Of a stretch of 64,000 bases of DNA, positions 27,189-36,619 are shown one piece after another. Location of the stretch: assembly GCF_003533305.1 (NCBI RefSeq), contig NZ_DOEH01000009.1, positions 124,001 through 188,000 on the forward strand, in the 5' to 3' direction. The position numbers were made by a program, and so were the translations under genes. The stretch is from Providencia sp. Its GTDB lineage: Bacteria; Pseudomonadota; Gammaproteobacteria; Enterobacterales; Enterobacteriaceae. Below the pieces are notes generated by a model. The model had not been told where the DNA came from. It saw only the letters and a list, made by a program, of their open reading frames with translations, and ran no database searches. Numbering within the stretch: the stretch's first letter is position 1; the number at the start of each line of letters is the position of its first letter.

Positions 27189-28112
27189 ATGATAAAGGTC
27201 ATTGATCTTTTTGCCGGCATAGGTGGAATTCGTTTAGGGTTTGATCAAGCATTTGGTGGCGTAAACTGTGTTTTTACCTCTGAAATAGATAAGTTTGCTA
27301 TTCAGACGTATAAAGCTAATTTTGGTGATGACAATATTCATGGCGATATAACTGAAATTTCAGAATTCGATGTACCTGAGCATGATATTTTACTCGCAGG
27401 ATTCCCATGCCAGCCTTTTTCACAAGCAGGGTTGAAGAAAGGATTTTCAGATACTAGAGGGACACTTTTTTTTGACATTGAGCGCATCCTTCTGGAAAGA
27501 AAACCAAAAGCATTTTTACTTGAAAATGTTAAGCAGCTTCGTGGACATGATAAAGGTAGAACACTTCAAGTTATATTAGACCATCTTAAAGATGCCGGTT
27601 ATGTTGTTTATCACGATGTTCTTAAAGCCCGAGATTTCGGTATTCCTCAAAATAGAGAGCGTATTTTTATCGTTGGTTTTTTAGATCAGAGTGTTGAATT
27701 TAAATTTCCTGAACCAGTTGGGATAGAAACAAAAGTTGGCTCGATACTAGAACCAAAAGTTGATGATTTATATACAATTTCAGATAAGTTATGGGAAGGT
27801 CATCAACGCCGTAAAATTCAGAATAAATTGAATGGTAAAGGTTTTGGCTATGGTCTTTTTAATGAAGAATCAGCTTATACAAATACTATTTCAGCTCGCT
27901 ACTATAAAGATGGTAGTGAAATATTAATAGAGCAAAAGGGAAAAAATCCCCGTAAAATCACCCCAAGAGAAGCGGCTAGGTTGCAAGGTTACCCAGATAC
28001 CTATGAGATACCTGTTTCTAACGCTCAAGCGTATAAGCAATTTGGTAATAGTGTCTGTGTTCCAGTCATTGAAGCTATAGCTAAAGAAATGCGAAAAGCG
28101 ATGAAGTTATAA
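27189..28112 (+). CDS. DNA cytosine-C5 methyltransferase
   Basis: 307 aa, with the ordered m5C motifs: I DLFAGIGGIRLGF (residues 6-18), IV GFPCQPFSQAG with the catalytic Cys near 75, VI LLENVKQL near 116, VIII QNRERIFIVGF near 154, the target recognition region about 190-255 (containing YTNTISARYYKDGSE), IX PREAARLQGYP and X QAYKQFGNSVCVPV. It protects the phage and host DNA from the endonuclease encoded just upstream. The order is R before M on one strand, so methylation may lag behind cleavage on entry unless an internal promoter exists. Confidence 0.95.
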   Translation: MIKVIDLFAGIGGIRLGFDQAFGGVNCVFTSEIDKFAIQTYKANFGDDNIHGDITEISEFDVPEHDILLAGFPCQPFSQAGLKKGFSDTRGTLFFDIERILLERKPKAFLLENVKQLRGHDKGRTLQVILDHLKDAGYVVYHDVLKARDFGIPQNRERIFIVGFLDQSVEFKFPEPVGIETKVGSILEPKVDDLYTISDKLWEGHQRRKIQNKLNGKGFGYGLFNEESAYTNTISARYYKDGSEILIEQKGKNPRKITPREAARLQGYPDTYEIPVSNAQAYKQFGNSVCVPVIEAIAKEMRKAMKL

Positions 28113-28117
28113 ACAGT

Positions 28118-28147
28118 AAATGATAGCCGCAACTTCGGCTATCATTT
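28118..28147. terminator. bidirectional terminator between the methylase and the NTPase gene
   Basis: Perfect 12-bp stem AAATGATAGCCG / CGGCTATCATTT with a CAACTT loop, in the 45-bp gap between two convergent genes. Confidence 0.8.
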
Positions 28148-28157
28148 GAAACAAACA

Positions 28158-30029
28158 TTAGGCAATATGAATTTTTATACGACTTTCTAATGTTGGATCA
28201 GTAGTGAAAATTTGGTTTAGTTTTCCTTTTATAATCTTAACGGTTTGCTCTATGTCATTTTTAAACTGCTCTAGACATTCACTATATTTTGGATTTTCAA
28301 CCTCAAAATCTTCTGTAGATTGATCCTTGTCAAGGATGTCATTTATATTAAATTCTGTCATATATATGAATTTATAAAATGATTTTACTAACTCAAAGTT
28401 GCCAACTTCTTCAAATAGAAGTTTTATTATATCATTAATATCGATACTTTGTATTAATGTATTGTTTTTTCTGAAGTAATTAGAATCAATTGTCTCATAA
28501 TCAGAGACTCTTAAAAGAAAAGGTCCTTTATTAGGAAAGAAAAAAAATTGAGAGGATACGTAAGGTTTTATTAAGTAAGTTATTATCTTCTTAAGTTTAA
28601 ATAAATCATCTTGTGTTTTATTGGGGTTTGGGATATTTTCTTGAGTTTTAAATTCGAGCTCATTCAACTCATCATAAAAATAATTTAATATACTATGTTT
28701 ATTGATTTTTTCTTTTAATAATTTTATATGGGTCTCCATATTTTTTATTCTGGAAGTTTCATCTCCATTGGATTCTATGCATTGCTTATAATTTTCACAA
28801 ATATTATGAATAATACCTTTTATAGTGACATTAAAGAATTGAGTGAATTTCTCATCCTCTCCATAAATAGTAATTAAGTTTAGTAAAGTATATATATCAA
28901 CATTGTAATTCTGTATGTTAGAGATGTGTTCTATTTCATCTTTAGTTAATGGATTGATAGTGTTAACTATTTTCCCAACTATTTTATCGGCATGGTCATT
29001 TTTATTTAGAGTGTCATTCTCTTTAAACAAGTCGTCTAGTTTGACTTTTAAAGAATGATAGTTAACATAAGTTTTTTCGAATATTTCATTTAATAATTCC
29101 AAACATATGCTTATTGTTTTTAATGATTTAAGATTGATTCTTGATTGTTTGAATTTATTCGCTAGCATGTTATCAATAGAATCGGTAGTTAAACTTTTTT
29201 CTATTTTGCTTTCATTTTCAGATAGCGTATACAGTGATGTATTTATAACCCCAATGCTTTTTAAATACGATAAAAAAACAAATAACCCATCAAATTGGTT
29301 GGGTTCTCCATTTGGTTTAAAATCAATATAATGATAATAAAATATGAACATCTTATATAGTATCCTAATGTTCTTTATTTTACAGTCTTTAATTATTGAC
29401 TTAAATTCATCAAATGCTATTTGGAGTTTTTTTACATCATAATTTTTTGTGTTTAGGGTGAATAATTGATGGATAGCTTTGTTGATTTCACCATCGGTAG
29501 GGGAGTATCTAATTATATTAGAAAATATTTTATCAAATGTAATTAATTCGTTGCTAATCTCATCATGTATTTTATCAAGATTTGAGATTATTATAAATTT
29601 GCAGCTAAAATTTTGAGTTATTCTATGAGCTAACGCTATTAAGTCTATTGTTTTTAGAGTTTCACCTTTTCGTTCTAAATCATCTAAAATAATAATGGTC
29701 TTATTTAATCGATTCGGTACGAAATTTGTTATATCGAATGATGCATTTCTGAACTTTAGTTTTTTATCAATTTTTAGAGTGTCTTTTATTAAGTTAGTTA
29801 CTCCATCTTTATTAAAGTACCTTATATTATCGTGAATATTTCTTTCAACATCTTCTATCTTATTCATTCCCAAAAGAGATACATAAGATTGAGAGTCAAA
29901 TCGGTGGCCATGGTTGATAGTCTTTAAAAGATTAAGAGTGTAGAAAGTTTTACCTATTCCCCAATCACCAACTATCATTAATCCCGAATTATATTCTTCT
30001 GATAAAAATGATTCTATCTTGTTTCTCAT
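28158..30029 (-). CDS. large P-loop NTPase (KAP-like), candidate phage defence gene
   Basis: 623 aa, cytoplasmic by sequence (no membrane helix seen). N-terminal ATPase with Walker A GDWGIGKTF at about 22-30 and Walker B TIIILDDLERKG near 110, the DDLE form seen in KAP/STAND-type NTPases. It is followed by about 400 aa of helical, Asn/Lys/Ile-rich sequence without a motif I recognise. Base composition is much more AT-rich than the structural genes. It sits between the replication module and cos, the slot that holds tin and old in P2. Function is inferred from position only. Confidence 0.7.
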   Translation of the reverse strand: MRNKIESFLSEEYNSGLMIVGDWGIGKTFYTLNLLKTINHGHRFDSQSYVSLLGMNKIEDVERNIHDNIRYFNKDGVTNLIKDTLKIDKKLKFRNASFDITNFVPNRLNKTIIILDDLERKGETLKTIDLIALAHRITQNFSCKFIIISNLDKIHDEISNELITFDKIFSNIIRYSPTDGEINKAIHQLFTLNTKNYDVKKLQIAFDEFKSIIKDCKIKNIRILYKMFIFYYHYIDFKPNGEPNQFDGLFVFLSYLKSIGVINTSLYTLSENESKIEKSLTTDSIDNMLANKFKQSRINLKSLKTISICLELLNEIFEKTYVNYHSLKVKLDDLFKENDTLNKNDHADKIVGKIVNTINPLTKDEIEHISNIQNYNVDIYTLLNLITIYGEDEKFTQFFNVTIKGIIHNICENYKQCIESNGDETSRIKNMETHIKLLKEKINKHSILNYFYDELNELEFKTQENIPNPNKTQDDLFKLKKIITYLIKPYVSSQFFFFPNKGPFLLRVSDYETIDSNYFRKNNTLIQSIDINDIIKLLFEEVGNFELVKSFYKFIYMTEFNINDILDKDQSTEDFEVENPKYSECLEQFKNDIEQTVKIIKGKLNQIFTTDPTLESRIKIHIA

Positions 30030-30195
30030 ATCGTGTCCTTCAGTTGAGATTATTAATTTTGTATTTAATTAAGTTTTAAAAAATTGCATTATAATGAATA
30101 AATAGAAATTTGTCTTATTACCCATCAAACCCCATACACAGCCTAACTTCCAACCATCCACACACCTGCACAAAATCCCACACCTTTTGTGTGCG

Positions 30196-30214
30196 GGCGA
30201 GGCGGGGGAGCAAG
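30196..30214 (+). other. cos site (P2-type cohesive end)
   Basis: GGCGAGGCGGGGGAGCAAG nearly matches the 19-nt P2 cohesive end as I recall it (GGCGAGGCGGGGAAAGCAC). It sits inside a conspicuous GC-rich block in the 433-bp gap between the NTPase gene and the portal gene, exactly where the ends of a P2-type virion genome join. In packaged DNA, the Q end and the cargo end are therefore the two termini. No ORF is supported in 30030-30462. Confidence 0.82.
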
Positions 30215-30462
30215 CGCGCGCAAAGGGGTAAAGATTGGCCGCGCTGGCTATGATGTGATTAGCTCATTAGTAGTGTTATTTGTGAGTATTCAGGCTGTAC
30301 AGCCAAGATGAGATAAAAAATAGATTCTGTATGCCGAATAGATAGAACGGCGCTGGGGCCGTTCTATTGTGTTTGAGCGGAAATGTTTGTGATCAGGTTC
30401 CCTACACTAGGTTGGAAATAGATTACTTTCAGTTATGTTCTCTGTACTTAGCTTGTGATGAA

Positions 30463-31518
30463 TTATTTATAATTCGGCTCTTTACCTTTCTCCTGTGTCA
30501 AAAAATCCAGCAACGCATATTGTTTAAAGCGGATCGCCTCAACGCCTAGCATGTCATTAATTGACTTCATGCTTTCCATCAGTGGCAATAACTCATTGAA
30601 CCAAAAAACCATTGCGGCCTTTTCGATATCGCCGAGGCTACCGGAACCTTGCGGAATGATCCCCATCAACTGCGGTGGGATGCGGTGCATTGCCAACAAA
30701 TCATCGCGTGTGGTGTCTTTGATACCAACAAACTCATCTTTTGCACTGATTTGTGAGAATGGCATGATTTGAATCCCATCCTTGCCGCCATTGGCTGCAT
30801 ACACAAAAATATTCTTAAATGCTTTACCATTGCGGGCTTCGGTGAGTGATTTTTTTAATGACTCGACTGCCTTGTCGTCGGCCAATGCCGCGGAAAGATA
30901 AACCATCACACCGGCGTGACTGCCGTTCTCATAATAGTTTGTCCGAAATAGGGTGGCTGAATGATTCAAATTTGCTGAAATTAGTCCAGCTAAATAATCG
31001 GGTACGCCATAAATCTCTTGATGAATACAGGGGTTTTTCAGGTGAATAACGCTATTTTTGCGGAACTCATAAGCATCTTGGTAATTCTTCACTTGCCAGA
31101 ACTGCCCCTCATTCACACCGGCGCGGGTGTATTTTGCCAATGAGGGTTTAAGTGCCTGTATGTCGCCGAGCCTGTTGATACGTTTTTCGAGGTAGCCATT
31201 GCCAAAAACCACAAAATCTTGTGCAAATGAAATGAAATCAGGTCGTGATAAATAGGGTGTAGGTTCAAAGCAACTGGTGATCACATTGCGCTTAAATACC
31301 AAGGGGGATTGATGATAAGCCGCAGATGACGTAAAAGAGCGCGCAATACCATTAAAATCAATCGGGGTTTCATACCAGCGGCCATTGTGGGCGCACTCCA
31401 TGCAGTCGAGTAAATCGCTACCACTAGACACAATAGAGGGCGGGTCAAAAGTAAATGAGCAAAATTCAGGGGCTTGTGCTTGTTCGTCTGTTGCTGTTAA
31501 TTCAGTTGCTTGTTCCAT
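30463..31518 (-). CDS. Q: portal protein gpQ
   Basis: 351 aa, P2 gpQ length. Forms the dodecameric portal at the capsid vertex through which DNA enters. Family blocks are visible: FVVFGNGYLEKRINRLG near 100, HQEIYGVPDYLAGL near 165, LFRTNYYENGSHAGVM near 190 and the IPPQLMGIIPQGSGSLGD block near 283. Read leftward from the late promoter together with P, two bases downstream of it. Confidence 0.96.
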   Translation of the reverse strand: MEQATELTATDEQAQAPEFCSFTFDPPSIVSSGSDLLDCMECAHNGRWYETPIDFNGIARSFTSSAAYHQSPLVFKRNVITSCFEPTPYLSRPDFISFAQDFVVFGNGYLEKRINRLGDIQALKPSLAKYTRAGVNEGQFWQVKNYQDAYEFRKNSVIHLKNPCIHQEIYGVPDYLAGLISANLNHSATLFRTNYYENGSHAGVMVYLSAALADDKAVESLKKSLTEARNGKAFKNIFVYAANGGKDGIQIMPFSQISAKDEFVGIKDTTRDDLLAMHRIPPQLMGIIPQGSGSLGDIEKAAMVFWFNELLPLMESMKSINDMLGVEAIRFKQYALLDFLTQEKGKEPNYK

Positions 31519-31520
31519 GT

Positions 31521-33245
31521 TTAAAACTCCATTACTTGCGCGCCAGTGCCGCCAGTTTCACTGGATATGGCTTCGTTAGAGAAAATGTTCATTGCCGCCC
31601 ATGCCAGATCGCCATGGTCTAAACCACGTACACGGCTTGATTCATACGTGATAATCCCGCTTGGGGTTTGAATTTTTTTGATAGTCATAAAAGAGGTGAT
31701 CAGCGGTTTATGTAACCCCGCATCGTATTCAAAGCGGCCACTACGAATAAGCATCTGCATTTTCATGATCATCATGCGTTTTATCGGGGCTGAGTAGTTG
31801 AGTAGATTGGCCGCAGGGAAGAATTTCACAACTAGCTCGTGAACGGCTGCGCCAGTACCACCGGTGCCATCAATCGTGATGGATTGCACGTTATAACGCT
31901 GTGTAATACGCCTGATTTCTTCGGCTTGTTTCTCGAATGCCATACCGCGTAATTGAATAGTTTCAATAATGCGAAATTTGCCACCACTTACCGCCGGTGG
32001 TGACGCGATAACAAGCCCTAAACCATCGCCATTATCCCCCGTGCCGGTTGGGTCGGCACCCACCCAAACAGGACGATTACCTAATGGGCGCGGGGCGTAA
32101 GGTTTCCAATCGGCCCATACATGGTTGTTATAACCATCCACGCCGCAGTTAATCAATGCATCGTAGCTGAATGCCCGCTCACCGGTTTTAACAAACTCAC
32201 ATTCGTATAAATTGCGAAAATCGTCAGGCGGGTTTTCGTCTTTAATTTCTTCTAAATCAACACGATCAAGACCACGGGCGATAGCATCGTGAATATTAAC
32301 GATTTGTCGCCACATTTTATCCGCACATTTGTGACCAAACGTTAGGACCTTATGTGAAAGCTCAATGATTTTACGTTCTTTTTCGGGTTTTCCTTTGTTA
32401 TACAAGTCACCTGTCCAAAATGAATAGGCCTCGTGATCTTCACTGGATGGAGTCGAAAAGTAGGTACGTCGTAAATGGGTATGTGATGCCATAGCCGAGG
32501 CGACTTTACGTAATTCTAAGAAACGCGATACCCAAAACACCTCATCAAAATAGAGGTCGCCAGTGTACGATTGCGCTGTCGCAGCTGCCGTGCCAAGAAA
32601 AAACAGAATACCGCCGTTGGATAACATAATTTCGTCACCGCCTTTAAGCTCAACGCCGACTTGCCTTGCGAGCAATTGAATAAAGCGTTTGAACTGAAAA
32701 GCTTGGGCGCGGCTAGCAGAGAGAAATATCTGGTTATTGCCAGTTTCCAATGCGGTTAATAAGGCCTCGCGGGCAAAATACCACGTGGCACCAATTTGCC
32801 GTGATTTAAGAATAAAGCGGTTTCGTTGGGTGCGTTCATCCCACCATTGGCGCTGATACTCAAATAAGCTATCCAACACCAAAGTTTTTAGTTGTTCGAT
32901 TTGCTCTGGGGTGAAATGGTTTTTTGGTGTTTTAGTCTTGGCCGTGACTGAACTTTGCTTTTTCGCTTCTAACCGTTCAAAGCGATCTAATTGCCGATTG
33001 AGAAAATCCACCGTTTTAAAGTCATGTGCGGTCATGGTGTCTTTCGCCATGATACGCAGCACTTTTACATGCGTTTGGTCATTCACGCGATGAATAGGGG
33101 AAGCCTCATCCCACTTATCACGTCGTCGCCATGAATAAATTGTATGAATACTTGTGCCCAGCCGTTTTGCAATCTGCGAAACGCTGTAAGCCTGCCAATA
33201 AAGCTCTTTGGCCTCTTGTCGTGGGTCAATGTCTGTTTTCATCAT
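31521..33245 (-). CDS. P: terminase ATPase (large) subunit gpP
   Basis: 574 aa. DNA-packaging ATPase and nuclease. It has an N-terminal helix-turn-helix (YSVSQIAKRLGTSIHTIYSWRRRDKW, about 19-44), an ATPase core beginning with RQWWDERTQRNRFILKSRQIGATWYFAREA near 135, Walker B LYFDEVFWV near 226, and a C-terminal nuclease domain with GADPTGTGDNGDGLG near 393 and the TIDGTGGTGAAV block near 446. Two ATGs in tandem (33245, 33242); no strong ribosome binding site for either. Confidence 0.96.
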   Translation of the reverse strand: MMKTDIDPRQEAKELYWQAYSVSQIAKRLGTSIHTIYSWRRRDKWDEASPIHRVNDQTHVKVLRIMAKDTMTAHDFKTVDFLNRQLDRFERLEAKKQSSVTAKTKTPKNHFTPEQIEQLKTLVLDSLFEYQRQWWDERTQRNRFILKSRQIGATWYFAREALLTALETGNNQIFLSASRAQAFQFKRFIQLLARQVGVELKGGDEIMLSNGGILFFLGTAAATAQSYTGDLYFDEVFWVSRFLELRKVASAMASHTHLRRTYFSTPSSEDHEAYSFWTGDLYNKGKPEKERKIIELSHKVLTFGHKCADKMWRQIVNIHDAIARGLDRVDLEEIKDENPPDDFRNLYECEFVKTGERAFSYDALINCGVDGYNNHVWADWKPYAPRPLGNRPVWVGADPTGTGDNGDGLGLVIASPPAVSGGKFRIIETIQLRGMAFEKQAEEIRRITQRYNVQSITIDGTGGTGAAVHELVVKFFPAANLLNYSAPIKRMMIMKMQMLIRSGRFEYDAGLHKPLITSFMTIKKIQTPSGIITYESSRVRGLDHGDLAWAAMNIFSNEAISSETGGTGAQVMEF

Positions 33246-33288
33246 GTTGTCACTTTGTCACGCCCGCGCGTAACCCTCTATGAATAAG

Positions 33289-33312
33289 GGTTCTCATAGC
33301 CTTGTGAGAACC
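33289..33312. promoter_or_regulatory. late promoter dyad between P and O (likely Ogr site)
   Basis: GGTTCTC-N10-GAGAACC (extends to GGTTCTCA-N8-TGAGAACC) in the divergent P/O gap. The same 7-N10-7 dyad occurs at 51324-51347 in the divergent FI/D gap. P2 Ogr binds dyads centred near -55; from the centre at 33300.5 this predicts a rightward start near 33355, and GATAGT at 33344-33349 with TG upstream fits as its -10. The half-site differs from the P2 TTGT/ACAA type. Confidence 0.65.
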
Positions 33313-33393
33313 GTAACCCTTTGAGCAAAAAGAAAATGATTGCGATAGTAGCGTTATCGAAATGACAGAACTGTCAGGAATGGAGATTGATTT

Positions 33394-34215
33394 ATGCCAC
33401 AGGGTAAAAAAACGCGTCAGATAAAACTGGTTGCTTGCGCCGAAGGAATGACACTTAACGGTTTTCCCGTTGAGCGTGAACATATAGAGCAGATGGCGAA
33501 GGACTATGATCCTAATTTTTATTGTGGCCGCGTGAATTTAGACCACATTAAAAGCCTGTTTCCAGATAGCCAATTTCGCAGCTATAGCATGATTTCAGCG
33601 GTTAATACCGTCGAACTTACCGAGGGTGAGCTAAAAGGTAAATTAGGCTTAGAAGTCACTATTGAGGTTGATGAGCTGAAAGATGAATACATTGTTAACC
33701 TGAATAAATCTGGCCAGAAGATTTTTTCCAGTATTGAATATTATCCCTCGTTTCCACAAACCAAACGCGCCTATTTAACCGGCGTGGCATTAACCGATTA
33801 CCCTGCGGCCGTAGGTTCTCGCCCAATTGAACTTAGTACCGCATCCCGCGGTTTACCTGAGATCGGTAATCGATTTACCGCATCATTAGAAACGCAATGC
33901 CATTTGTTGAGTGAGCAACGAGCGGAACATCAAGAAGATAAAGAAGCCGGTAAAAAATTCTTATCCACGGTGAAACAGTGGCTAGGACTTGAACGTAATC
34001 ACAATTCAGAAGAAGCCGCCAACTTACAAAAAGCCATTGAATTAACCGCGCAGCAATGCGGCACGTTATTAACTGAAAATGAAGCGCAAAAGCGAGCGTT
34101 ATCGCAGCTTACCAATGACTTTAATGCATTAAAGCAAAAGCTTGAGCTAACAGATAGTTCGGGAGAAGGTCGCCCGCCAGTGACCGGCGGCTCTACCAAG
34201 TTGGCCGAGTATTAA
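33394..34215 (+). CDS. O: capsid scaffolding protein/protease gpO
   Basis: 273 aa. N-terminal serine protease domain that processes the capsid proteins, and a C-terminal helical scaffold (about 165-260, Glu/Gln/Leu-rich). Family blocks: CAEGMTLNGFPVEREHIEQMA near 15, YCGRVNLDHIKSL near 43 (catalytic His51) and SSIEYYPSFPQTKRAYLTGVALTDYPA near 112 (catalytic Ser). GGAG lies 8 bases before ATG 33394. First gene of the rightward late operon. Confidence 0.94.
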   Translation: MPQGKKTRQIKLVACAEGMTLNGFPVEREHIEQMAKDYDPNFYCGRVNLDHIKSLFPDSQFRSYSMISAVNTVELTEGELKGKLGLEVTIEVDELKDEYIVNLNKSGQKIFSSIEYYPSFPQTKRAYLTGVALTDYPAAVGSRPIELSTASRGLPEIGNRFTASLETQCHLLSEQRAEHQEDKEAGKKFLSTVKQWLGLERNHNSEEAANLQKAIELTAQQCGTLLTENEAQKRALSQLTNDFNALKQKLELTDSSGEGRPPVTGGSTKLAEY

Positions 34216-34261
34216 TTCTGGCTTCACTTTCTTAAATTCAAATAAATAAAAGGTTTTTACT

Positions 34262-35311
34262 ATGGGTATCAGTAATGAATCACTCGCGAATTATCTCTCA
34301 TGGCTTGACCAACAAGCCCGATTAAACGGGGTACGCCGTGAGGGCTCGTCGTTAAATTTTAGTGTTGATCCAACGGTTCAGCAGCGTTTAGAAAAAGCCA
34401 AAATGGAAAATAGCCCATTTCTAAAACAAATTAATTCATTTGGTGTGACGGACCAGGAGGGGCAAAAGGTATTTGGTTCCGTAAATGGACCGATCGCTAG
34501 CACTAACACCTCTAACACCGATCGCCGTAATCCTGAACAAGTGAATGATGAAAATAGCGACGATTATCGTTGCGAGCAAACGAACTGGGATACTTACGTA
34601 CCTTATTCATGGCTCGATGCATGGGCGGGGCACCCTGAATTTCAGCCGATGATTAGCCAACTAATTGCACAGCAAGAAGCGAATGACCGCTTAATGATTG
34701 GTTTCAACGGTATTCAGCGAGTGAAAAAGTCCAATAAAGCCGAAAATCCATTATTACAAGACGTCAATATCGGTTGGCTACAAAAAATCCGTGAAGCAGC
34801 GCCACAGCGCGTGATGAAAGGCGTCACACTGACTAATCGTGATGAAAATGGAAAGATCATTGCCAAAGGCACGTATGCCAATGTGGATGCGATGGTATTT
34901 GATGCGGTGAATTCACTGTTAGACCCATGGCACCGCCGTGCGCAAGGTTTAGTGGCCATCACGGGCTATCAGCTTTATACCGATAAAAATTTCAAAATCA
35001 TGAACAAGCACAGTGAGCAAAATCCCAACATGGAAATGCTCGCCGGTAATGAATTATTGAAACTCAGTTCAATGGGCAATTTACCAACGCTACAAGTGCC
35101 ATTTTTCCCTGATGGCACAACATTAATCACTACCTTTAAAAACCTCTCAGTGTACTGGCAGAAAGGCAAATATCGCCGTGTGATCAAAGATGAGCCGGAA
35201 TATAACCGCGTAGCGACGTATTCGTCGGGGAATGAGGGCTATGTAATTGAAGATTATGGCCTATCTTGCCTGATTGAAGGTATCAACTACGCAGAAAATA
35301 AAGACATTTAA
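34262..35311 (+). CDS. N: major capsid protein gpN
   Basis: 349 aa, P2 gpN family (HK97-fold capsid). Recognisable stretches: MGISNESLANYLSWLDQQARLNGV at the N-terminus, the conserved YRCEQTNWDTYVPYSWLDAWAGH block near 101, FNGIQRV near 149 and the C-terminal EDYGLSCLIEGINY. The first residues are expected to be removed by the gpO protease during maturation. 46-bp gap after O; ATG with AAAAGG upstream. Confidence 0.96.
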   Translation: MGISNESLANYLSWLDQQARLNGVRREGSSLNFSVDPTVQQRLEKAKMENSPFLKQINSFGVTDQEGQKVFGSVNGPIASTNTSNTDRRNPEQVNDENSDDYRCEQTNWDTYVPYSWLDAWAGHPEFQPMISQLIAQQEANDRLMIGFNGIQRVKKSNKAENPLLQDVNIGWLQKIREAAPQRVMKGVTLTNRDENGKIIAKGTYANVDAMVFDAVNSLLDPWHRRAQGLVAITGYQLYTDKNFKIMNKHSEQNPNMEMLAGNELLKLSSMGNLPTLQVPFFPDGTTLITTFKNLSVYWQKGKYRRVIKDEPEYNRVATYSSGNEGYVIEDYGLSCLIEGINYAENKDI

Positions 35312-35331
35312 GCCAATATTAGGGAAACCAA

Positions 35332-36027
35332 ATGGAACATTTAACACCGGCACAGCAACATTGGCAAAAAGTGATGGCCTCACGTCGTGGTGAATCTAAT
35401 GGCGAAATGTCACGAGCCGATATGACAGCATATGAAAATATTTTGCATCGTCTACGTGCTGACCAATCGCAGTTAAGCAACATTCAAGGCAACGACCGAA
35501 AAGCCGCTTATAAACGTGAAATCTTACCTAATTATCAAGGTTGGATTGAGGGTGTGTTGGAAAGTCAAAGTGGTGTGGCCGATGAGGTCTTTACTCGCAC
35601 CTTGGTTTGGTACATCGACGCCGGTTTATATGCTGATGCGTTAAAAATGGCGGAATATGCCATTCAATTTAATTTGCCGTTGCCTGATAACTACAACCGC
35701 ACCTTAGCCACTGTTTTAGTGGATGAAATTTGCGACTGGTCATTAGCCGTTAAAGCCAGTGGTAAAGAGGGTGAGGTGACAGCGTCACTTGATGAGTTGC
35801 TAGTGTTAGAGCGCATTACCGAGAAGTCAGATATACCCGATGGCGCGCGAGCCAAGTTGTATAAGGTGATTGGTTTAACACTAAAAGGTGATGAAAATCA
35901 ACAAGCTTTAGCACTCGAATATCTGCAAAAAGCCATTCTTATCGATAAAGACATTGGTGTGAAAAAAGAAATTGAACAGCTATTACGGGCAGTTCGCAAG
36001 CAAGACGACGAAACGCCTAAAAAATAG
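35332..36027 (+). CDS. M: terminase endonuclease (small) subunit gpM
   Basis: 231 aa. gpM cuts at cos, in complex with gpP. Motifs of the family are visible: TPAQQHWQKVMASR at the start, the RKAAYKREILPNYQGWIEGVL block near 59 and LVWYIDAGLYADALKMAEYAIQFNLPLPDNYNRT near 95. Lies 20 bp after N with GGGAAACC before its ATG. Confidence 0.95.
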   Translation: MEHLTPAQQHWQKVMASRRGESNGEMSRADMTAYENILHRLRADQSQLSNIQGNDRKAAYKREILPNYQGWIEGVLESQSGVADEVFTRTLVWYIDAGLYADALKMAEYAIQFNLPLPDNYNRTLATVLVDEICDWSLAVKASGKEGEVTASLDELLVLERITEKSDIPDGARAKLYKVIGLTLKGDENQQALALEYLQKAILIDKDIGVKKEIEQLLRAVRKQDDETPKK

Positions 36028-36053
36028 CAATAACCGAGTTGCACCCGCAAGCC

Positions 36054-36112
36054 ACGGAGGCACAGCAATAATAAAGGGCTAATCCTCTTATGTTATCGCT
36101 GTCCACCTCCGT
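36054..36112 (+). terminator. hairpin between M and L
   Basis: Long imperfect stem: ACGGAGG pairs with CCTCCGT, then ACAGC with GCTGT after a small internal loop, then an A-T extension. The 3' side runs into TTTTCTC. It fills the 103-bp gap between M and L. It could be a weak intra-operon terminator or processing site separating capsid and completion gene levels. Confidence 0.45.
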
Positions 36113-36130
36113 TTTCTCAGAGGGTAAATC

Positions 36131-36619
36131 ATGAGCTTAGTGGCTACAAAACAGATCCATTCCGTACAAGAAGAAAGCATTAACGATGGTGACGAAAAAA
36201 TCACCTCGGGCGACTTCTGGCCAGTGATTGTGCTTGCTCAATTAAGGCAGTCGATGCGCTTGACCGGCAATGTCACTACAAGTCGATTAAAGCATATGGC
36301 CACGGAAGCGGTTTTGTATGTCAATCAGCTATTGGATGAGTGGCGTGAAGTACAAAAAAATAACGGATTCAATCAATTATCTGAGGTGCCTTCACCTCAA
36401 ATTAACGACACCACGGCGATAATTTTTCGTTATCACCATGCGGTGTATAGCTTCACGAAAGCGTTATTGATTGAAAACTACCGCGATATCGACACAACAC
36501 GCGAGGGTGAAAAGCACGCTCAAGCCCTAAGTACACAAGTCGATGATTTACGCCGCGATGGACAAAATGCGGTGCGGGATATTCTCGGTAAATTACGCAT
36601 GTTTGCGGAGCTCGTTTAA
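36131..36619 (+). CDS. L: head completion protein gpL
   Basis: 162 aa, P2 gpL family. gpL stabilises the DNA-filled head and helps form the neck. Characteristic segments: ITSGDFWPVIVLAQLRQSMRLTGNVT near 24, the helical RLKHMATEAVLYVNQLLDEWR near 51 and AIIFRYHHAVYSFTKALLIENYRDIDTTREGEKHA near 94. Its stop overlaps the X start (TAATG). Confidence 0.93.
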   Translation: MSLVATKQIHSVQEESINDGDEKITSGDFWPVIVLAQLRQSMRLTGNVTTSRLKHMATEAVLYVNQLLDEWREVQKNNGFNQLSEVPSPQINDTTAIIFRYHHAVYSFTKALLIENYRDIDTTREGEKHAQALSTQVDDLRRDGQNAVRDILGKLRMFAELV

